A DNA stretch of 64,000 bases from an uncultured Blautia sp. (lineage in GTDB: Bacteria; Bacillota; Clostridia; Lachnospirales; Lachnospiraceae): contig CATXEA010000006.1 of NCBI GenBank assembly GCA_958367245.1, forward strand, positions 1-64,000, read 5' to 3'. The notes beneath the pieces were generated by a model that was not told the origin of the DNA, searched no databases, and saw nothing but the letters and a program-made list of their open reading frames with translations. Position numbers and translations under genes: made by a program. Of this stretch, positions 59,958 through 64,000 are shown in pieces (position 1 is the first letter of the stretch; the number at the start of each line of letters is the position of its first letter).

Positions 59958-61173
59958 TATTTTTCGAACAATCTTTCTGCTGAAAAGCCTTTCTACAGGA
60001 CTGATGCTTCCGATAATGAGCCTTATGATTATTTCCAGAGGTGCAGGAACAGAGCTTCTTCCATTGGTCATAGGAGTTTACTCTCTGACTGTAATTCTCT
60101 TTGAATTTCCCAGCGGCATTTTCAGCGATATATTTGGACGCAAAAAAACATTTCTTATCTCCTGTTCTCTGATGCTTCTTTCTTTATTTCTTCTTATCGT
60201 GGAAACGTCCAATGTTTCTATTCTGTTTTTGGCATTTGCTATTCAGGGAACAGGAAGAGCCTTTTCCTCCGGCAGTCTGGATGCTCTTGTGCTGGAAAAA
60301 AGTCTTCTTTCAGGAGAGGACGCTTCCACAGCCAAAACAAGCGGTGAACTGGGCTTTATTGAAAGCCTGGGAATTGCTGTCGGAAGTATTTTTGCAGGAT
60401 TTCTTGGAAATATCGGTACTACCTGTTCTGCCAATCTTTTTGTGATGGCTCTGTTGTATCTGCTTATCACTCTTCTTACAGTTGTCGGGGTAAAAGATAC
60501 CCATATTGATTCTTCCGGAGAACCCTTTCTCCTTTTTTCAGAAATAAAAAAATTCCGGAGACAGATGGCAGGAAGTCTTCGCTTTTCCGTGCAATCTGCT
60601 CCGGTTCGTATTTTACTTATTCAGGTTTTCTTTACAGGAATTGTTCTGTTCTCTCTGGAAACTTACTGGCAGCCGGGACTTTTGCGCCTTATGGCTGACA
60701 GGAAACTTTGGATATTCGGCTTCGTTTCCTTTTTGGGTTTTTGTTTTACTGCTCTTGCCAGTTATCTTACGCCGAAGCTTCTGCTGCATATATCCCCAAA
60801 CAGCAAGCGCCCATGGTGGAATTTTTTGTTTGTCATCAGACTGCTTTTCGCTGCAGGCACTTTTCTTCTTGGGAGTATCCTGCATCCTGCCTTTTTTGTG
60901 CTGGCTTATTTACTTATCTATTTTTTCCATGGGGGAGGAAGCACAGTCGAAAACACGCTCCTGTCCCAAAATACCCCAAGAGAAATGCTCGCCGGTATTA
61001 TGTCCCTGTTCTCTTTGATATTCCAGTTAGGAGCTCTTGCAGCTTCTGCTTTTACAGGCGCGTTTCTTTCCAATGCCGATTTTCCGATTATCTGGCTTCT
61101 TTTAAGCGGTCTGGCTATTTTTTGCTATATTGCCCTATTTCTCAAAGCCCGATTTATTCACTCTCTCGATTAA
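59950..61173 (+). CDS. MFS transporter, probable drug or small-molecule efflux
   Basis: I start it at the second ATG (59950-59952; MNNIFRTIFLLKS), because the AAGGAGG site is directly adjacent to the first ATG (59944). The 407-aa product has about 12 helices and the loop motif GIFSDIFGRKKTF (GxxxDxxGRK) between helices 2 and 3, the usual MFS fingerprint. It is encoded with a self-repressing ArsR-like regulator, so it is probably expelled-substrate inducible. Its 3' end overlaps the convergent pdxY gene by 39 bases. Confidence 0.85.
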   Translation: MNNIFRTIFLLKSLSTGLMLPIMSLMIISRGAGTELLPLVIGVYSLTVILFEFPSGIFSDIFGRKKTFLISCSLMLLSLFLLIVETSNVSILFLAFAIQGTGRAFSSGSLDALVLEKSLLSGEDASTAKTSGELGFIESLGIAVGSIFAGFLGNIGTTCSANLFVMALLYLLITLLTVVGVKDTHIDSSGEPFLLFSEIKKFRRQMAGSLRFSVQSAPVRILLIQVFFTGIVLFSLETYWQPGLLRLMADRKLWIFGFVSFLGFCFTALASYLTPKLLLHISPNSKRPWWNFLFVIRLLFAAGTFLLGSILHPAFFVLAYLLIYFFHGGGSTVENTLLSQNTPREMLAGIMSLFSLIFQLGALAASAFTGAFLSNADFPIIWLLLSGLAIFCYIALFLKARFIHSLD

Positions 61174-61983
61174 ATACGGAAGCACCGGCTCGAATTTGAC
61201 GCCGTACCAGTGATTTTCCTCCTCTGCGGTGGCTTTCATGCAGGCAAGGACAAAATCTGCAGCAATCTGCGCAGCCTCAAAAGCTGTTTTGCCGCGCATC
61301 AAAGCCCCTGTAAAGGACGATGCAAAAATATCTCCTGTACCATGACAGCCTTTCGGGAGTTTTTCATGCTCATAATAATGATACTCTCCGTTTTCGAAAA
61401 CCACAACGCCGGTATAGCCTTCTCTGTAGGAAATTCCGGTAAGAATCACATTCTTTGCCCCAAGCTCCGTCAGTGCTTTCAGAGCTGTGTCGATGTATGA
61501 CCTGTCATACTCTGTCTGATAAGGAAGACCTGTGAGCAGACTTGTTTCTGTCATATTCGGAAGGAGATAGTCTGCTCTTGCGCAGAGTGTCTTCATAGAT
61601 TCTACGAAATCCTCATCAAAGCCAACATAAAGCCTGCCGTTGTCTGCCATTGCAGGGTCGATTATTGCAGGCGCTTCTTCTTTTTTTACTGTGTCGAGAA
61701 GACCGCAGACATATTCTATCTGCTTTTCACTTCCCAGATATCCTGTGTAAACGGCGTCGAAGGAAAGCCCTTCCTTCTGCCAGTGCCTGTTGATTTTCGG
61801 CATATCTTCCGTCAGATCACGGAACGTATAGCCGCTGAAACCTCCTGTATGGGTGGAAAGTACTGCGGACGGCAGTACGCAGGTTTCCACTCCGCAGGCT
61901 GAAATTACCGGAAGAGCAACTGTCAGGGAGCATTGTCCCAGACAGGAAATATCCTGTACTGTTAAAATTCTTGGATATGACAT
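61135..61983 (-). CDS. pdxY: pyridoxamine/pyridoxal kinase
   Basis: The 282-aa ribokinase-fold kinase begins MSYPRILTVQDISCLGQCSLTVALPV and has VYTGYLGSEKQ and KGCHGTGDIFASSFTGALMRG, whose Asp is the catalytic base. It phosphorylates vitamin B6 vitamers for salvage of pyridoxal-5'-phosphate. HMP kinase (ThiD-type) is the alternative, but the N-terminus points to PdxY/PdxK. Its C-terminus overlaps the convergent MFS gene by 39 bases, so the two gene ends share sequence. Confidence 0.86.
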   Translation of the reverse strand: MSYPRILTVQDISCLGQCSLTVALPVISACGVETCVLPSAVLSTHTGGFSGYTFRDLTEDMPKINRHWQKEGLSFDAVYTGYLGSEKQIEYVCGLLDTVKKEEAPAIIDPAMADNGRLYVGFDEDFVESMKTLCARADYLLPNMTETSLLTGLPYQTEYDRSYIDTALKALTELGAKNVILTGISYREGYTGVVVFENGEYHYYEHEKLPKGCHGTGDIFASSFTGALMRGKTAFEAAQIAADFVLACMKATAEEENHWYGVKFEPVLPYLIERVNKSGFEK

Positions 61984-62097
61984 ACGAAATACCTCTCTAC
62001 TACAATATTTATGGTTACTATCTTCATTGTTAATAGGAAATCATTCTTCTTGCTGCTTTATCTGACTTCCTCTTCAAGTTGTTTTTCAATGTACTTT

Positions 62098-62124
62098 AGT
62101 ATATCATAGCTTTGTCATTGTCAA
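62098..62124 (-). promoter_or_regulatory. pdxY promoter
   Basis: On the minus strand TGATATACT (extended -10; TATACT 62098-62103) with TTGACA (62119-62124) at a short 15-base spacing. The 203-base gap between pdxY and the next gene holds no coding frame that I can support. Confidence 0.5.
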
Positions 62125-62186
62125 AATATCCAGAATTTATTATATTTTAGGGGTCAGTTTTTATGTGGAGTCCGCCTCATTTTCAA

Positions 62187-63446
62187 TTATTTCTCTTCCT
62201 GATATTCCCGAAAATCCACTGTCTTTCCGGTTACACGGGACTCTTCTGCCGCCAGAGCTATGAGGTGGCTTGCCACAGAAATTTCAGCGCTGGATTTTCC
62301 GCAGGATGCATCGCCTGATACAAGCTTCACAAAATCACGCATCATATTTGTATCGCTTCCGCTGTGTCCCTTCGGGGAAGTATTCAACTGAATCGTCTCT
62401 TTTTCTCCGGTAACAAAATTGTCAATTTCAATGACACCGTCTTCCATATTTCCCTTTAACTGTCCCTTTGTTCCCATAATATTAATGATACGGGAGCAGT
62501 GAGTGGAAAATGCGCTCATGGTCATATTCACAGTAACCTGATTTTCAAATTCCAGATTCACAACCTGATGATCCACAACCGTATTATCACAATGGAACAC
62601 ACATCTTCCGTAAGGTCCTTCTTTCAATGCCTGAAGAACCGTCTCTGTATCTGTATCAGAAGAAACTGCATAAATCAACCCGTCTTCCTCTGCCTTGGGA
62701 TGCTCGAAATAAAACTTCGGCGCATAAAAAGCACAGTCCGCTCTATAAGGGCATCCATCCAGACAACGCTTAGGCGCTCCCTCAGGTGCGTTTTCCTCGC
62801 GGAAAAAGGTTCTCTCTCCAAAAGAACTCACCTTCGTACAAGGGCTGTCCACCAGCCACAGAAGAATATCCATATCATGGCAGCATTTCTGAAGAATCAT
62901 AGGGCTTGTCTCTTCTGCCCTGCGCCAGTTTCCTCTGACAAAGCTGTGCGCATGATGCCAGAAACCTACCTCTTCAATATGCTGAATGCTCATAAGTCTT
63001 CCGATTTTTTCCTGAGAAATACACTCCTTGATTTTGGAGAAAAATGCAGAATAACGAAGCACATGACAAATCATAAGAATGCGTCCGTATTTTTTTGCCA
63101 TTTTTCCCATTTCAATAATTTCTTTTTTATCCGGAGACATAGGCTTTTCGCAGAGCACATGGTACCCTTTTTCCAGAGCCCTTACAACCGGCTCATAGTG
63201 CATGGTATCCTGAGTACATACCATCGCGCAGTCTGCAAGTTTTTCTCCGGAAAGAAGTTCTTCATATCCGCTGAACTGAAATTCTTCAGGAATATGAAAC
63301 TTCTCTGCATATTCTTTTCTTCTCTTTTCATTCGGCTCTGCCACTGCAACGATACGCAGTTCATCCGGATGTTCCTTCGCATAAGCTGAATATACGTGAC
63401 CGCCGCGAAGTCCCGCGCCGATTAAAACCGCCGTAACCTGTCCCAT
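62187..63446 (-). CDS. Gfo/Idh/MocA-family oxidoreductase
   Basis: The 419-aa product has an N-terminal Rossmann fold (VLIGAGLRGGHVYS, about residues 7-20), the EKP motif (100-102), and a C-terminal domain with the catalytic-type HD pair (His190/Asp191 in KCCHDMDILLWL). Cysteines 228, 232 and 238 (RCLDGCPYRADC) form an insertion that looks like a small metal knuckle. Substrate unknown; such enzymes oxidise or reduce sugars and some act as NAD-dependent glycosidases (GH109-like). It starts 4 bases after the GH29 fucosidase, which implies work on a fucosylated or related glycan. Confidence 0.85.
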   Translation of the reverse strand: MGQVTAVLIGAGLRGGHVYSAYAKEHPDELRIVAVAEPNEKRRKEYAEKFHIPEEFQFSGYEELLSGEKLADCAMVCTQDTMHYEPVVRALEKGYHVLCEKPMSPDKKEIIEMGKMAKKYGRILMICHVLRYSAFFSKIKECISQEKIGRLMSIQHIEEVGFWHHAHSFVRGNWRRAEETSPMILQKCCHDMDILLWLVDSPCTKVSSFGERTFFREENAPEGAPKRCLDGCPYRADCAFYAPKFYFEHPKAEEDGLIYAVSSDTDTETVLQALKEGPYGRCVFHCDNTVVDHQVVNLEFENQVTVNMTMSAFSTHCSRIINIMGTKGQLKGNMEDGVIEIDNFVTGEKETIQLNTSPKGHSGSDTNMMRDFVKLVSGDASCGKSSAEISVASHLIALAAEESRVTGKTVDFREYQEEK

Positions 63447-63450
63447 AGAC

Positions 63451-64000
63451 TTACTCCTCTTTCAGAATAATTTTTAAAACCGTGTCTCTCTTGTCAGGAA
63501 GCTCGTATGTAAATACCGGATCATCTCCAAAGGAAACAAATGCCACATCAGAGAACAGGGCTGTATTCCATGCCTCCCCGCGATTCATCTCTGAACCGTC
63601 CGCCACATAATATACCTTGTCTAATTTTTCCGGCGCAATTCCGGAAAGAGGAAGCGCTCCCAGCGGAGTCTCGTAAACATGGGCATAAATCACATTTCCC
63701 TTTTGTGTATAACGACCCCACTCAGGTTTTGGAAGCTTACAGATTCCGCAGCCATAAACGCTTTCCTGATTCTTCTTCATCCACTGACCGATTTCTCTGA
63801 GAATCTTTACGCTTTCTTTAGGAATATTTCCCTTTGCGTCAGGTCCCACATTGAGAATCATATTTCCGCCCTTACTTGTACACTCTACCAGCTTGCGGAT
63901 GAGCATTTCCGGAGACTTATACTGATGGTCGAAATTGCAGTAACCCCAGTGATTATTCATTGTAGCGCAAAGCTCCCATGGAATCATTTCTCCAAGCTCG
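63451..64000 (-). CDS. alpha-L-fucosidase, GH29 family (C-terminal part)
   Basis: About 183 codons are visible; the rest lies beyond the right edge. Reading from the edge gives ELGEMIPWELCATMNNHWGYCNFDHQYKSPEMLIRKLVECTSKGGNMILNVGPDAKGNIP, the hallmark of the end of the GH29 barrel, with a C-terminal beta domain after it. GH29 enzymes remove alpha-1,3/4- or alpha-1,2/6-linked fucose. It is in one operon with the Gfo/Idh/MocA gene. Signal peptide and catalytic residues are outside the window. Confidence 0.88.
   Translation of the reverse strand, partial: ELGEMIPWELCATMNNHWGYCNFDHQYKSPEMLIRKLVECTSKGGNMILNVGPDAKGNIPKESVKILREIGQWMKKNQESVYGCGICKLPKPEWGRYTQKGNVIYAHVYETPLGALPLSGIAPEKLDKVYYVADGSEMNRGEAWNTALFSDVAFVSFGDDPVFTYELPDKRDTVLKIILKEE

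Noticed and set aside
1..64000. CRISPR arrays, tRNA or rRNA genes, insertion sequences, integrases, attachment sites
   Set aside because: No regular spaced repeats, cloverleaf-like segments, transposase or integrase frames, or paired att-like repeats were seen.

Overview
The window looks like chromosomal DNA of an endospore-forming gut-type Clostridia, most likely a member of the Lachnospiraceae. I infer this from the gene content: a SpoIIID sporulation regulator behind a sigma-E-like promoter, a Firmicutes L10 leader, CUT1 sugar transport with YesM/YesN-type control, and several TTG/GTG starts. No tRNA, rRNA, CRISPR array, insertion sequence or prophage was recognised.

Layout. 0-1 kb: ends of the str operon (rpsG, rpsL), divergent from a cell-wall amidase and a class-A beta-lactamase-like hydrolase (1.1-3.2 kb). 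3.2-7.1 kb: an operon of a membrane Ser/Thr kinase, a PP2C phosphatase and an unrecognised 406-aa protein. 7.2-18.6 kb: rpoC, rpoB, rplL and rplJ, with a secreted beta-helix protein gene lodged between rplL and rpoB and an unusually long structured rplJ leader. 18.6-21.9 kb: upp, a DUF6472-type peptide, a secreted SGNH hydrolase, a small unknown protein and a divergent UMF1-type MFS transporter. 22.0-25.1 kb: a secreted SurA-like protein and two tandem HTH-TPR (Rgg-like) regulators.

25.3-46.4 kb is the richest part: an apparent N-glycan utilisation locus. It carries a CUT1 transporter (lipoprotein plus two permeases), GH20, GH2 beta-mannosidase, GH38 and GH125 alpha-mannosidases, a YesM/YesN two-component pair, a DUF624 membrane protein, an AraC regulator, PEP carboxykinase and a galactokinase. 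The four glycosidases lack signal peptides and together could take apart an imported Man(n)GlcNAc2 core: GH38 and GH125 for alpha-mannose, GH2 for Man-beta-1,4-GlcNAc, GH20 for GlcNAc.

46.5-52 kb is accessory: a Schlafen-type ATP-binding protein with a slippage-prone lysine linker, spoIIID, a Dph6-like ATPase, an AT-rich cassette (P-loop protein, DUF4869-like protein and a broken third gene) and two GNAT acetyltransferases. 52-59.2 kb is a sugar-acid (semi-phosphorylative Entner-Doudoroff) operon, with GntP permease, IlvD/Edd dehydratase, two PfkB kinases, KDPG aldolase and a GntR/FadR repressor flanked by convincing operators. 59.4-64 kb holds an autoregulated ArsR-like/MFS pair, a pyridoxamine kinase, and a Gfo/Idh/MocA oxidoreductase downstream of a GH29 fucosidase that runs off the right edge.

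All calls come from reading the sequence and remembered family motifs; no database search was run.
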